A DNA stretch of 64,000 bases, from NCBI GenBank assembly GCA_017991675.1, contig JAGOQB010000007.1:62001-126000 (forward strand), in the 5' to 3' direction. Position numbers and translations under genes: made by a program. Of this stretch, positions 8,762 to 16,332 are shown piece by piece (the first letter of the stretch is position 1; every line of letters begins with the position of its first letter). The DNA is from Phenylobacterium sp. GTDB taxonomy: Bacteria > Pseudomonadota > Alphaproteobacteria > Caulobacterales > Caulobacteraceae. The notes beneath the pieces were generated by a model. The model worked only from the letters and a program-made list of their open reading frames with translations. It ran no database searches and was not told the DNA's origin.

Positions 8762-9354
8762 TGGGCGGGTTCCGGTTGAGGGGAGAAGACGAAGCTGGTG
8801 CGCCATTTGACTTCGCGTGCGACGGCGAAGGCGTCCCAGCTCGGCGCCGGGGGCTCGGCCTCTTCGGGCGCGGGGTCCTGCTGGCCGAAGCGTTCGGCCG
8901 CAGCCACGACCTTGGCGACGTAGCCGTTTCGAATGCCGCGTTCGGGATGTCCGGTGTTGTAGTGGGATAGCGCTGTTCTCAATGCCGTCTGAGGAGCCTG
9001 GTCGGCGGCCCGGGCGCGGTCGAAGCCCTCGCGAAGGACAGCGGCCGACGCCGCCAGGTTCTCGCATGGGTCGAATGCGGCCTCTATCGAGAGGTTCAAT
9101 CGATCGAGGTTGCGGCTGTTGATCTGAGCGAGTCCGAGATCGATGCTCGCGCCGCTTTCAATCAGCCGCTTCGCCGCGGCGATCGCGTCGGGGGCGTTGG
9201 TGGACCGCACCTGGCGATGTGGTGGGCCGTTGACGCCAATCGCCAGCGGATCAAAGCCACTCTCCACCTCGGCGATGCCGAGCAGCGTCGCGTGGGCGAC
9301 GTTTGGCGCGCAGCGCTCGATGAGCGCTCGCATCTCCGCAAGCTCAAGCATCAT
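8758..9354 (-). CDS. virB1: VirB1-like lytic transglycosylase
   Basis: The protein is about 198 residues, an SLT-type peptidoglycan hydrolase that opens the wall for the secretion apparatus. The catalytic Glu lies in AEVESGFDPLAIGVN, and the motifs GLAQINSRN and LSHYNTGH complete the fold. No clear signal peptide is visible, as in some VirB1 proteins. The ATG at 9354 overlaps the stop of a 15-codon reading frame with a strong ribosome site, so translation may be coupled to it. It is the first recognisable gene of the operon. Confidence 0.9.
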   Translation of the reverse strand: MMLELAEMRALIERCAPNVAHATLLGIAEVESGFDPLAIGVNGPPHRQVRSTNAPDAIAAAKRLIESGASIDLGLAQINSRNLDRLNLSIEAAFDPCENLAASAAVLREGFDRARAADQAPQTALRTALSHYNTGHPERGIRNGYVAKVVAAAERFGQQDPAPEEAEPPAPSWDAFAVAREVKWRTSFVFSPQPEPAQ

Positions 9355-9398
9355 GGCTCGCAAGCCCGGCCGACGATGGACGAAGGAAGGTGGGTCAT
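9351..9398 (-). CDS. Possible 15-codon leader reading frame before virB1
   Basis: A very short frame (MTHLPSSIVGRACEP) starts at 9398 behind an AGGAGG sequence and ends in a TGA that overlaps the virB1 ATG (ATGA at 9354-9351). virB1 has no good ribosome site of its own near this ATG. The arrangement suggests translational coupling of virB1 to a leader peptide. It could also be chance, since it is short and has no known counterpart. Confidence 0.35.
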   Translation of the reverse strand: MTHLPSSIVGRACEP

Positions 9399-9446
9399 CA
9401 GCGCCTCCTGACTTGACCTTGGCAGGGAGGCGGTGACGGAGGAGAG

Positions 9447-9483
9447 CCGTAAGGCTACTCGCTATGGGCAGGTAGCCTTACGG
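9447..9483. repeat. Perfect 12-bp inverted repeat between luxR-type gene and virB operon
   Basis: The arms CCGTAAGGCTAC (9447-9458) and GTAGCCTTACGG (9472-9483) are exact reverse complements around a 13-base spacer. The right arm overlaps the stop codon of the LuxR-type gene. There is no T-run after the stem on either strand, so a simple intrinsic terminator is doubtful. An operator for the LuxR-type or XRE regulator, or an RNA hairpin upstream of the virB operon, are the alternatives. Confidence 0.6.
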
Positions 9484-9792
9484 CCTTCGAGCGAGCAGAC
9501 CGAGGTCGAGCGCTTTGAGGACCGCCTGGAAGCGTGTTCTGACATTCAGGTGCGCACACACCTTGGACAGATGCCCCTCTACCGTCCGGCTGGAAATCCC
9601 GAGAATGCCGCCAATATCGCTGGCGCTCTTACCTTCCTGAACCCACGCTAGGCATTGAAGCTGCCGATCAGTGATCGCACGCAACTCGATAGCGGAGAGG
9701 TCCGCCGTCAGTGTCGCCTCACGGGATCGGGGACCGGAAGCGCTCCTCGCCTCGATCAAAGCGCCTTGAGAATCCACAGCGTCTATCGTCAT
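9478..9792 (-). CDS. LuxR-type single-domain DNA-binding regulator
   Basis: The 104-residue protein is almost entirely a LuxR/FixJ helix-turn-helix: ITDRQLQCLAWVQEGKSASDIGGILGISSRTVEGHLSKVCAHLNV follows the family pattern of a Thr/Glu start, Gly-Lys turn and TVxxHL recognition helix. No receiver or autoinducer domain is present, only about 40 N-terminal residues. It sits with an XRE regulator just upstream of the virB operon on the same strand and probably controls conjugation genes (inference from place). Confidence 0.85.
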   Translation of the reverse strand: MTIDAVDSQGALIEARSASGPRSREATLTADLSAIELRAITDRQLQCLAWVQEGKSASDIGGILGISSRTVEGHLSKVCAHLNVRTRFQAVLKALDLGLLARRP

Positions 9793-9809
9793 CTGATGTT
9801 CGCCTTGCT

Positions 9810-10298
9810 CTAGGGGAGGTCCTCGTCTTCAGCGGGGCGGCTGGGCGCTGATTCAGCGCTCAGCCATGTCTCTGCTGCAGCTCGCCGGTCGCCCAGCGAG
9901 GATGCGAGCTTCTCGAAAGTCACCGTGAATGCGCCGATCAGCGTCACGACGTCGAGCTGGCCGAGATCCTCTCCGACCTGGCCGTGAAATCGCTTCAACG
10001 CCATTGCGTGAATGAGCGTCAGCTTGTGGTCTGCGCAGCGCACCGCGAGATTGGGGTCGGCCAGATAGAGCCCCGCGACGATCGCTAGGGGATCGCTGTC
10101 CGTGAGGTTCGCAAAGCGAAAAAGACGCTCGAGACGGATTTCGCCGTCGCCGGCCTCGAAGCGCTCGTAGGAGCGCATGGACATCGCCATCGCGCGAGCA
10201 GCCTGCCGTACGCTCCATCCGCGACGTCGGCGGATGGAGCGAAGCATGGACGCCAGGAGATCGCTCTGCGTCGCCCGGTCGGGAGGTCGGGGGAACAT
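9810..10298 (-). CDS. XRE-family helix-turn-helix regulator
   Basis: The 162-residue protein has an HTH_3/XRE domain at about residues 14-68 (LRSIRRRRGWSVRQAARAM, then SYERFEAGDGEIRLERLFRFA). The C-terminal half is helical and of unknown role. It lies 17 bases upstream of the LuxR-type gene on the same strand, so the two are probably one operon. Paired XRE and LuxR regulators beside transfer genes suggest control of transfer. The AT-richer DNA upstream (10300-10527) should hold its promoter. Confidence 0.82.
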   Translation of the reverse strand: MFPRPPDRATQSDLLASMLRSIRRRRGWSVRQAARAMAMSMRSYERFEAGDGEIRLERLFRFANLTDSDPLAIVAGLYLADPNLAVRCADHKLTLIHAMALKRFHGQVGEDLGQLDVVTLIGAFTVTFEKLASSLGDRRAAAETWLSAESAPSRPAEDEDLP

Positions 10299-10527
10299 TC
10301 AGCCGCCGCCGTCGATAATTTAAACCCATGCGGGAAACAGCGCCTGCGACGCGTCCTACGGTAGGGATGATTGCGCACGGTATCGGCTGTAATCAATAGG
10401 TAAAAGTGGAGGTATACTGACGTTATTCGAGAGAATATGCCGTCATTTTTTGTCGGAAAGCCCGTCAATCCAATAGCTTAAATGATCGCAGAATGTCGCG
10501 TTCGGACACATTCTTGCATCGTATTGA

Positions 10528-11244
10528 TTGTGGGATGATCGGGCCTTGGTTTGGCTTGGCCCGGGCTTGTATTTCCGATGTTCCTACAGCGCGCGACTGC
10601 CCTGGGGGCTCGTTTTGCCTCGAACGCGTGATCCATTCGGTAGCGTGTTGCGTGCGCTGCGAAGCCGGCTAGCCGATGGCGTCTATGCGCCTGGTGAAGC
10701 CTTGGCGATCGTTGAACTGGCCCAGGAGTTCGAGTTCAGCACGACGCCCATTCGAGAGGCTCTTGGCTGGCTCGCGGGAGAGCAAGTCATTGAGGAGCGG
10801 CGTGGGGCCGGCTTCAGTTGCTGGCGGGTTGAGTACGATCTTCTGCTGTCGCTCTACGATCTACATGAGGCCTATGTGAGGCTGGCGCTGCAGAGCCTCG
10901 GCGCTCGTCGGGACTTGGGCGTGCTGATCGAGAGTGGCGAAGCGCCAGCAGGCGCTGAGCCAATACGCCAGGCCGCACGGACCTTCCGAAGTCTGGTCGC
11001 CGCGTCCGGCAATATGCCGCTGTTCCAGGCCCATGGCGCCCTGACGGTGAGGCTGGGAAACATCCGGCGCGCCGAAAACGCAGTCTTGCTCGATCAGCAC
11101 GGCGAGCTTGCGGCGTTCGAGGCAGTCGATTGGAACTGCGAGGCGTTGAGCGCCTGGACGACGCGATATCACAGAGTGCGGCGTGATCACGCGGCGGAAA
11201 CACTGAAGCATATGGCGTCAGGGCAAATATATTATCGTATCTAG
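10528..11244 (+). CDS. GntR-family regulator next to the lasso peptide genes
   Basis: The winged helix is clear: VLRALRSRLADGVYAPGEAL followed by LAQEFEFSTTPIREALGWLAGEQVIEERRG, matching FadR-type GntR proteins. The C-terminal part (about 110 residues) is helical and poorly conserved. The open frame begins with TTG at 10528, but GntR domains normally start close to the N-terminus, so a start near TTG 10615 is more natural. The gene ends 81 bases before the lasso precursor on the same strand. GntR regulators accompany several proteobacterial lasso clusters, so control of this cluster is likely but inferred. Confidence 0.8.
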   Translation: MWDDRALVWLGPGLYFRCSYSARLPWGLVLPRTRDPFGSVLRALRSRLADGVYAPGEALAIVELAQEFEFSTTPIREALGWLAGEQVIEERRGAGFSCWRVEYDLLLSLYDLHEAYVRLALQSLGARRDLGVLIESGEAPAGAEPIRQAARTFRSLVAASGNMPLFQAHGALTVRLGNIRRAENAVLLDQHGELAAFEAVDWNCEALSAWTTRYHRVRRDHAAETLKHMASGQIYYRI

Positions 11245-11325
11245 GGAATATATCTTGAATGCAATTCTCACGGCGGGCCTGCTCTATTCGCCACAATGAG
11301 TGGTGTTAAGCAAGCGGAGGGCGAA

Positions 11326-11451
11326 ATGCTCTACTTCCGTAACTTCCTTCGCCATGGACTCACCTGCTTTGGCGACGCCAAAAGGCTGACCAAGGGCTAT
11401 CCCGACGGTGAGTTCATCGAGCTGGCTGGCGACCGCTACGACGAGGTCTGA
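11326..11451 (+). CDS. Lasso peptide precursor (41 aa)
   Basis: The gene lies between the GntR regulator and the lasso B gene and has a strong ribosome site GGAGG (11316-11320) five bases before the ATG. The leader (residues 1-23) ends F-G-D-A-K-R-L-T-K, which lines up with the astexin-type ending L-G-x-A-x-x-x-T-x, with the required Thr at -2. The predicted core is GYPDGEFIELAGDRYDEV: Gly1 and Glu9 would form a nine-residue macrolactam ring, leaving a nine-residue tail with Arg14 and Tyr15 as possible plugs. An in-frame ATG ten codons upstream (11296) would give 51 residues but lacks a ribosome site. Ring and tail are predictions from family rules. Confidence 0.88.
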   Translation: MLYFRNFLRHGLTCFGDAKRLTKGYPDGEFIELAGDRYDEV

Positions 11452-11468
11452 GACCTCGCCGTGACCAA

Positions 11469-11494
11469 CCCGGCGCCGGCTCGCCGGCGCCGGG
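11469..11494 (+). promoter_or_regulatory. Strong RNA hairpin between lasso precursor and B gene
   Basis: Arms CCCGGCGCCGG (11469-11479) and CCGGCGCCGGG (11484-11494) pair perfectly around a CTCG loop, 17 bases after the precursor stop. There is no T-run, so it is unlikely to be a full terminator. Hairpins at this place in lasso operons are thought to favour precursor mRNA over the downstream enzyme genes by partial termination or by 3'-end protection. Confidence 0.75.
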
Positions 11495-11528
11495 CGTTCG
11501 CGACGTCAGAGGAGCGCCCTTCGCCGCC

Positions 11529-12179
11529 ATGCACCTTTCCCCAGACTGCCATCTAGCCGTCGTTGCGGACGACCTCGTGTTTCTGGATGCACGCCGAGGC
11601 GTCTACCTTTGCCTTCCGGGCTCCGCCGGCAGCGTCGTTCGTGGCCGCGACGGTGAGATGGCGGTTTACGAGCCATCGCTTCAGGAGCGGCTCAGCAACG
11701 CCGGAATGCTCTCGTCGCCCCATCCGGGCAGCAACGACCGCTCGCTCGCGGCGCCGCCGGATCGGCCGGAACGCGATCTGCCCGACGGGAGGCCCGCGCG
11801 GTTCACCATCCCGGCGATCGCCGATCTACTCATTGTCTACTTCAGCGCAACGTGGCGCTTTCGGGTCCGATCATTTGGGGCTGTCGTCGAATGGGCGCGG
11901 CGCAGTGGCTGCACAAGGCAAGTCAGGGCCGGCGACCTGTTCGAAGATGTCCGCCTCTTTCAGGTCTGCTTGCCTTGGCTGCCATTCCAAGGACGCTGTC
12001 TGCTCCGCTCGTTTCTTCTACTGGAATTCTTGCGTCGACGAGGCCACGCCGAGATCCGCTGGGTGTTCGGTGTCGCGACCTGGCCGTTTTCCGCGCACTG
12101 CTGGCTGCAGATCGGCAGCGCGGCGCTTGATGATCAGGTGGGCCGCCTGACCCGCTATACGCCGATCATGGCGGTGTAG
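11529..12179 (+). CDS. Lasso peptide B protein (leader recognition domain plus cysteine protease)
   Basis: The 216-residue protein removes the leader from the lasso precursor. The N-terminal 75 residues (VVADDLVFLDARRGVYLCLPG) have the pattern of the RRE leader-binding domain. The C-terminal part is the transglutaminase-like protease: Cys157 in FQGRCLLRSF, His190 in FSAHCWLQIG and an Asp at 201 or 202. RRE and protease are fused, as is typical of proteobacterial clusters. It starts 78 bases after the precursor stop and ends four bases before the cyclase gene. Confidence 0.92.
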   Translation: MHLSPDCHLAVVADDLVFLDARRGVYLCLPGSAGSVVRGRDGEMAVYEPSLQERLSNAGMLSSPHPGSNDRSLAAPPDRPERDLPDGRPARFTIPAIADLLIVYFSATWRFRVRSFGAVVEWARRSGCTRQVRAGDLFEDVRLFQVCLPWLPFQGRCLLRSFLLLEFLRRRGHAEIRWVFGVATWPFSAHCWLQIGSAALDDQVGRLTRYTPIMAV

Positions 12180-12183
12180 GCCT

Positions 12184-13872
12184 ATGCCGGACTACGTCGC
12201 ACTCCATTGGAATGTCGATTGCGAAGTCTCCCATCGGATCGGCTGGGTCCAGCGGGCGATATCGCAGGACGAGACTTGGCGGCTCGCCATCGACGAACCG
12301 GGGCGGCTTGTCGCCGTATCGGCGCCCGCCGCTCTGAATGTCCGCCGGATGTCGGACGGTGCAGTTGTCATCGGCGACGTCTTTGCGCGTGACGGAGGCG
12401 ACCCTAGCTGGCCGCCGGGGGGCGCCGCGGGCTTCCCCGCGGTCTGCCGAACGCTCGTCGAAGAAGCTTGGGGGAGATACGTTGCTCTTGGACCGCCGGA
12501 GGCCGGTCGAGCCGCGGTCCTTCGGGACCCAATGGGTGGTTTGGAGTGCATCACCTTCGACGCCGCCGGGGCGCAGGTGGTCGCCTCGACTCTGCCAGAC
12601 TGGCTGATTGTAGGGCTCTCGCCGAAGCTGTCGATCGACTGGAGCTTCCTGCATCGCCAGTTCGGCCGCAGAGGCATAGCTGGCGGAGCAGCGCTTTGGG
12701 GCGCTCAAGCGCTCGCGCCTGGCGAGTACCTGGACACGGTGGGCAAGGGGAAAATGCTCTGGCTCCCCGCAGATATCGCGCGGCGTGGGCCGACGGCAGA
12801 TGAGACGCTCGTCGGCCTTGTCGATATGTGCATCAAGGCGCTGACGAGCGGCCGTCGCGTTCTCACTGAGGTGTCCGGAGGCTTCGACTCCGCCGTCGTG
12901 GCCAGCGCCCTTGGCGCGATCCCTTCTTCCAGAGAAGGCCCCGATCTCATCAACTACCATACCGAGGAGATCGAGGGCGACGAGCGCGCCTATGCCCGGC
13001 TCGTCGCTGACAGGACCGGGCTGAACCTGATCGAGCGCCGGAAGCCGGAGTTTGCGTTCGATGAGGCGTCCCTCAGGGAGTTTTCGGGTGCAGTAGGCCC
13101 GGCGATATGGGGCGTAGACGCTCGCTATGATCGAGATGTCGCCGATCAGTGCAGGGCTCTCGGCGCGGACGCCATTCTGAGTGGGAAAGGTGGTGACAGC
13201 GTCTTCTTTCAGATGCCGACACCGATGGTGTTCGCCGATCGCCTGAGGTCCCGCGGCCTGGCGAGCCTGACTGAGCCTATCCTTCCGAGCGTGGCGCGCT
13301 GGACGCGGCGGTCGGTCTGGTCTGTGCTTGGCTCGGCTCTCTTCTGCGATGTCACGGGCCGCCGCGTCAGCGATCATCCCTGGCTGAGCGAAATCTCCGA
13401 TCTTCCGCCAGGAAAGCGTCTGCATCTGCGGAGCTTGACCCAATGCTTGAGCTTCGCTGGGCCCTCGCGTCGGGCCAGCGCGGCTCATTTCATCCACCCG
13501 CTGTTGGCGCAGCCAGTCGTCGAACACTGCCTTTCGCGCCCAAGTTTCGAACTCACCCAAGGCCGTCGCGATCGGGCATATGCGAGGACCTGCTTCGAGG
13601 CGCGGTTGCCGCCGGAGATCGCCTGGCGGCATGGAAAAGGGGACGCGACTGCCCATTTCGGCCGAGCTGTCGCAGCACATCTCCAGTTTCTACGCAGCTA
13701 TCTGCTTGAGGGCCTGTTAGCGACCCAGGGCGTTCTCGATCGGCGCCGCCTGGAGCGCAGTTTGTCCCTCGACCGCCTCATCTGGAGCGGCGGCGCCGGC
13801 GACGTGCTGCAGGCCGCGGCGATGGAGGGATGGGCGCGCGGCTGGGAGCGGCGGCTACGGACTTCGGCCTAG
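12184..13872 (+). CDS. Lasso peptide C protein (asparagine synthetase-like macrolactam cyclase)
   Basis: The 562-residue protein should adenylate the core's acidic side chain (predicted Glu9) and join it to the Gly1 amine. The ATP-pyrophosphatase loop SGGFDS is at residues 231-236, preceded by a degenerate glutaminase-like N-terminal domain without a catalytic Cys2. The later segments AILSGKGGDSVFFQ and HPLLAQPVVEHCL are typical of lasso cyclases. It is probably cotranscribed with the B gene. Its last 95 bases overlap the convergent isopeptidase gene. Confidence 0.93.
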   Translation: MPDYVALHWNVDCEVSHRIGWVQRAISQDETWRLAIDEPGRLVAVSAPAALNVRRMSDGAVVIGDVFARDGGDPSWPPGGAAGFPAVCRTLVEEAWGRYVALGPPEAGRAAVLRDPMGGLECITFDAAGAQVVASTLPDWLIVGLSPKLSIDWSFLHRQFGRRGIAGGAALWGAQALAPGEYLDTVGKGKMLWLPADIARRGPTADETLVGLVDMCIKALTSGRRVLTEVSGGFDSAVVASALGAIPSSREGPDLINYHTEEIEGDERAYARLVADRTGLNLIERRKPEFAFDEASLREFSGAVGPAIWGVDARYDRDVADQCRALGADAILSGKGGDSVFFQMPTPMVFADRLRSRGLASLTEPILPSVARWTRRSVWSVLGSALFCDVTGRRVSDHPWLSEISDLPPGKRLHLRSLTQCLSFAGPSRRASAAHFIHPLLAQPVVEHCLSRPSFELTQGRRDRAYARTCFEARLPPEIAWRHGKGDATAHFGRAVAAHLQFLRSYLLEGLLATQGVLDRRRLERSLSLDRLIWSGGAGDVLQAAAMEGWARGWERRLRTSA

Positions 13873-16288
13873 AGCCAGATGCGTCGAGTCCTGGAGCTCC
13901 GATCGTCGCGGAGAGCCAGGAGAACACGCGATCGTACATGTCGCGAACGTTGCCGGGGCTCGATATGACGTGGCCCTCGCCCCAATAGGTAGCCAGGGCA
14001 GCCGGCTTGCCCTGGCGATAGAGCGCCGAATACACGCTCTGGGCTTGCCCGAGGGCGATCGAGTCCTGATCGCCCTGGATCAGCAGGACCGGTGCAGAGA
14101 TCCGATCGACCTGGCTGAAGGGGCTGTTTCGAGCGTAGCGCTCCGGATCGGTCCAGGGGGGCCCCCCCATGCCGGCAGCCTTCTCGACCCACCCCTGTCC
14201 CCAGTTGGTCGAAGGGCCGAGGTCGGCGCTGACAGCGAAGTCTGGCGGTATCGCACCCCAATGAGCGGATAGATCGGAGATGCCCGCCGAGACGATGATC
14301 GCGCCGAACCTCTCCGAGCGCGTCGCGGCGACCAGAGCTGCGTATCCGCCGTAGCTGTGTCCCCAGATGGCGATTCGTCGGGGATCAACAAAGCCGCTGG
14401 ACACCGCCGTCTCGACCGCGGCGCTGATCTGTTCGGTGAGACCCGACGCCGGCTCGGATGTGCCGACTGGCTCGGTCAGGCTGGGAACAAGGACCGCATA
14501 GCCGCGCGCGGCCAGTAGCTGGGGATTGGTGTAGAGCGTCAGGGCTCCTGGCGCGTATTTCGACGGCGGGGCCGGATAGATCGCACCCGGATAGGGGACT
14601 ACGATCAAAGGCAGCCGCGCACCTTCCTGGCGGCCGGGGGGCAGATACAGCCAGTGGGCGCCACGGGCGCTGGGATTGGCGCGCAGGGCTCGGACATCAG
14701 CGAACTCGAGCTCGGCGAACCCCGAGTTGATTGTGCGCGCCACGAATGGCTTTAGCCCCCGCCGGTGCACCGAGAGACGCGATACCCCGTGCCGATCCGT
14801 GGTGGTCACGACCATCGTGCTGGCGCTCATCGCAACGACCCGCGCGCCAGAGGGAAGATCCTGAACGCTGAACTGACCGGCTCTCGCAACACGTACGACG
14901 GCGGCTCCTCGCGGGGATTCTTGAAGCGCTGGTAGCCATGACTGGCGTGACGGAGCATTGATGGCGAGCCGCAAGGGCGCGCCGACCGCGATCTTGGAAA
15001 GCGAGGCAGCACCGCTCATCAGAGATGGGCGACCTTGGCGATCGACCGACCATGCCCTCTCATCGGCGATTAACAACAGGCCTTGGTCATCTTGGGCCGC
15101 CAGGGTCGCTGGCGCGTTCGCGAAGTCAGCCGTCAGGTTCGTGGCGCCGACCCGGCCCAATGCATACCAGTCGGACCGACGCGATTGGCTTTGCCGTCCG
15201 TGCAAGACGGGCGCGTCGGCCAACCAGGCTGCCTGGACGGTGACAGTCCCGTCCCGGCCGACGTCGACTGTCGGGACCACGCCGTGGCGCGCGATCGAGG
15301 CAAGCGCGCCTGAGTTCGCGGCAATGACGTAGAGTTCGCCATCGGTCCAGGCGCTCGCCCTGGCGCGTGCGAACACCAGCAGCTTGTTCGCCGTCGGGGC
15401 CCAGGCCAGCAGCCCCGGCAGTACGTCGCAATCGGAGCAGGGCGACCTGGTGAGACCGTTTTCCAGGTCCACAAGGAGCACGTTGTGTCGTTGGAGCGTA
15501 TCGCCGTCTCGCAACGTTCGGACCGAGGCCGGACTCAGCTGCTCACCCACGGCGAGGACGGCGGCATAGCGGCCATCGCTTGAGAGTTCGAGATCGGCGA
15601 AGGCGCCGGCGGCGATGGTCCTCAGTTCACCGGTTTCGGCGTCGAATTGCACGAGCTGCTGCTTGGCCGGACCTTGACGCAGCCCGCTGAAGGGCCCGCT
15701 TCCGATGACCGTGACCGAAGGTTGGCCGCGATCGGCCCTGGCCCAAAGCTCAGGCAATTTCGCCATCGCATCCCAGCCAAGGCGCAGGCGGTCGGGTAGG
15801 CCGCCGCCGGGTCGGACGATGAACACCAGCTGCCGGTTGGAGCGCCACTGGGCCAGCCGGCCGAGTATGCCGTACTCGGGCGTCACCGGGAGCCAACGCA
15901 CCTCGCCGCGACCAACCTGGGCGATGCCGGCTCGCCAGCTTTCGCCTTCGAAACGATAGACGAGGACGGCCTTTCCGTCTGGCGATATCGGGCCGGCCAC
16001 GTATCCTCCCGCGTCGTCCTGCGGGAAAAGGGGTGTGGCTGGGCCTGGGTGATCGAGATCCGCTAGAAAGAGCCGGCTCGTCGCCAAGTGTGCATAGTAG
16101 TCGCCTTGGAAACTGGGCGCAGCGGCGTATGGGCCGCGCTTCTCGAAGATGAGCCAGCGGTCGTCAGGGGTGATGGAGGCATCTCCCCACTGCTCAGACA
16201 TGAGCAGGTCGTCAACCGTCGGTGCACGCGCCGAAGCCTCGGCCGTGATGGCGAGCATGCATGCAGCCGCGAGCGCAAAGACGCGCAT
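13778..16288 (-). CDS. Lasso peptide isopeptidase (S9 prolyl oligopeptidase family, secreted)
   Basis: The 836-residue protein has a signal peptide (MRVFALAAACMLAITAEASA), a beta-propeller-like middle and an alpha/beta-hydrolase domain. The catalytic triad is visible: Ser645 in GHSYGG, Asp742 in QGDQDS and His773 in EGHVISSP. Enzymes of this type (AtxE2 group) sit beside FecI/FecR/TonB-receptor genes in lasso clusters and cut the isopeptide bond to linearise the peptide. The final 31 or so codons (about 13778-13872) are antisense to the cyclase gene and give an odd Pro- and Arg-rich tail. The gap of 44 bases to the receptor gene suggests one transcript. Confidence 0.9.
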   Translation of the reverse strand: MRVFALAAACMLAITAEASARAPTVDDLLMSEQWGDASITPDDRWLIFEKRGPYAAAPSFQGDYYAHLATSRLFLADLDHPGPATPLFPQDDAGGYVAGPISPDGKAVLVYRFEGESWRAGIAQVGRGEVRWLPVTPEYGILGRLAQWRSNRQLVFIVRPGGGLPDRLRLGWDAMAKLPELWARADRGQPSVTVIGSGPFSGLRQGPAKQQLVQFDAETGELRTIAAGAFADLELSSDGRYAAVLAVGEQLSPASVRTLRDGDTLQRHNVLLVDLENGLTRSPCSDCDVLPGLLAWAPTANKLLVFARARASAWTDGELYVIAANSGALASIARHGVVPTVDVGRDGTVTVQAAWLADAPVLHGRQSQSRRSDWYALGRVGATNLTADFANAPATLAAQDDQGLLLIADERAWSVDRQGRPSLMSGAASLSKIAVGAPLRLAINAPSRQSWLPALQESPRGAAVVRVARAGQFSVQDLPSGARVVAMSASTMVVTTTDRHGVSRLSVHRRGLKPFVARTINSGFAELEFADVRALRANPSARGAHWLYLPPGRQEGARLPLIVVPYPGAIYPAPPSKYAPGALTLYTNPQLLAARGYAVLVPSLTEPVGTSEPASGLTEQISAAVETAVSSGFVDPRRIAIWGHSYGGYAALVAATRSERFGAIIVSAGISDLSAHWGAIPPDFAVSADLGPSTNWGQGWVEKAAGMGGPPWTDPERYARNSPFSQVDRISAPVLLIQGDQDSIALGQAQSVYSALYRQGKPAALATYWGEGHVISSPGNVRDMYDRVFSWLSATIGAPGLDASGSRPKSVAAAPSRAPIPPSPRPAARRRRRRSR

Positions 16289-16332
16289 GAAGTCCTCACT
16301 GCAAAATTGCGGGGGATCGCGCTGAGCGCGGC

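Noticed and set aside
11296-11325. Upstream in-frame ATG as the lasso precursor start
   Set aside because: It has no ribosome site, while the ATG at 11326 has GGAGG at good distance. It is kept only as an alternative.
12166-13680. Long minus-strand open frame (504 codons)
   Set aside because: It is antisense to the lasso cyclase, which has clear motifs. Long antisense frames are expected in such GC-rich DNA, and the frame has no family pattern.
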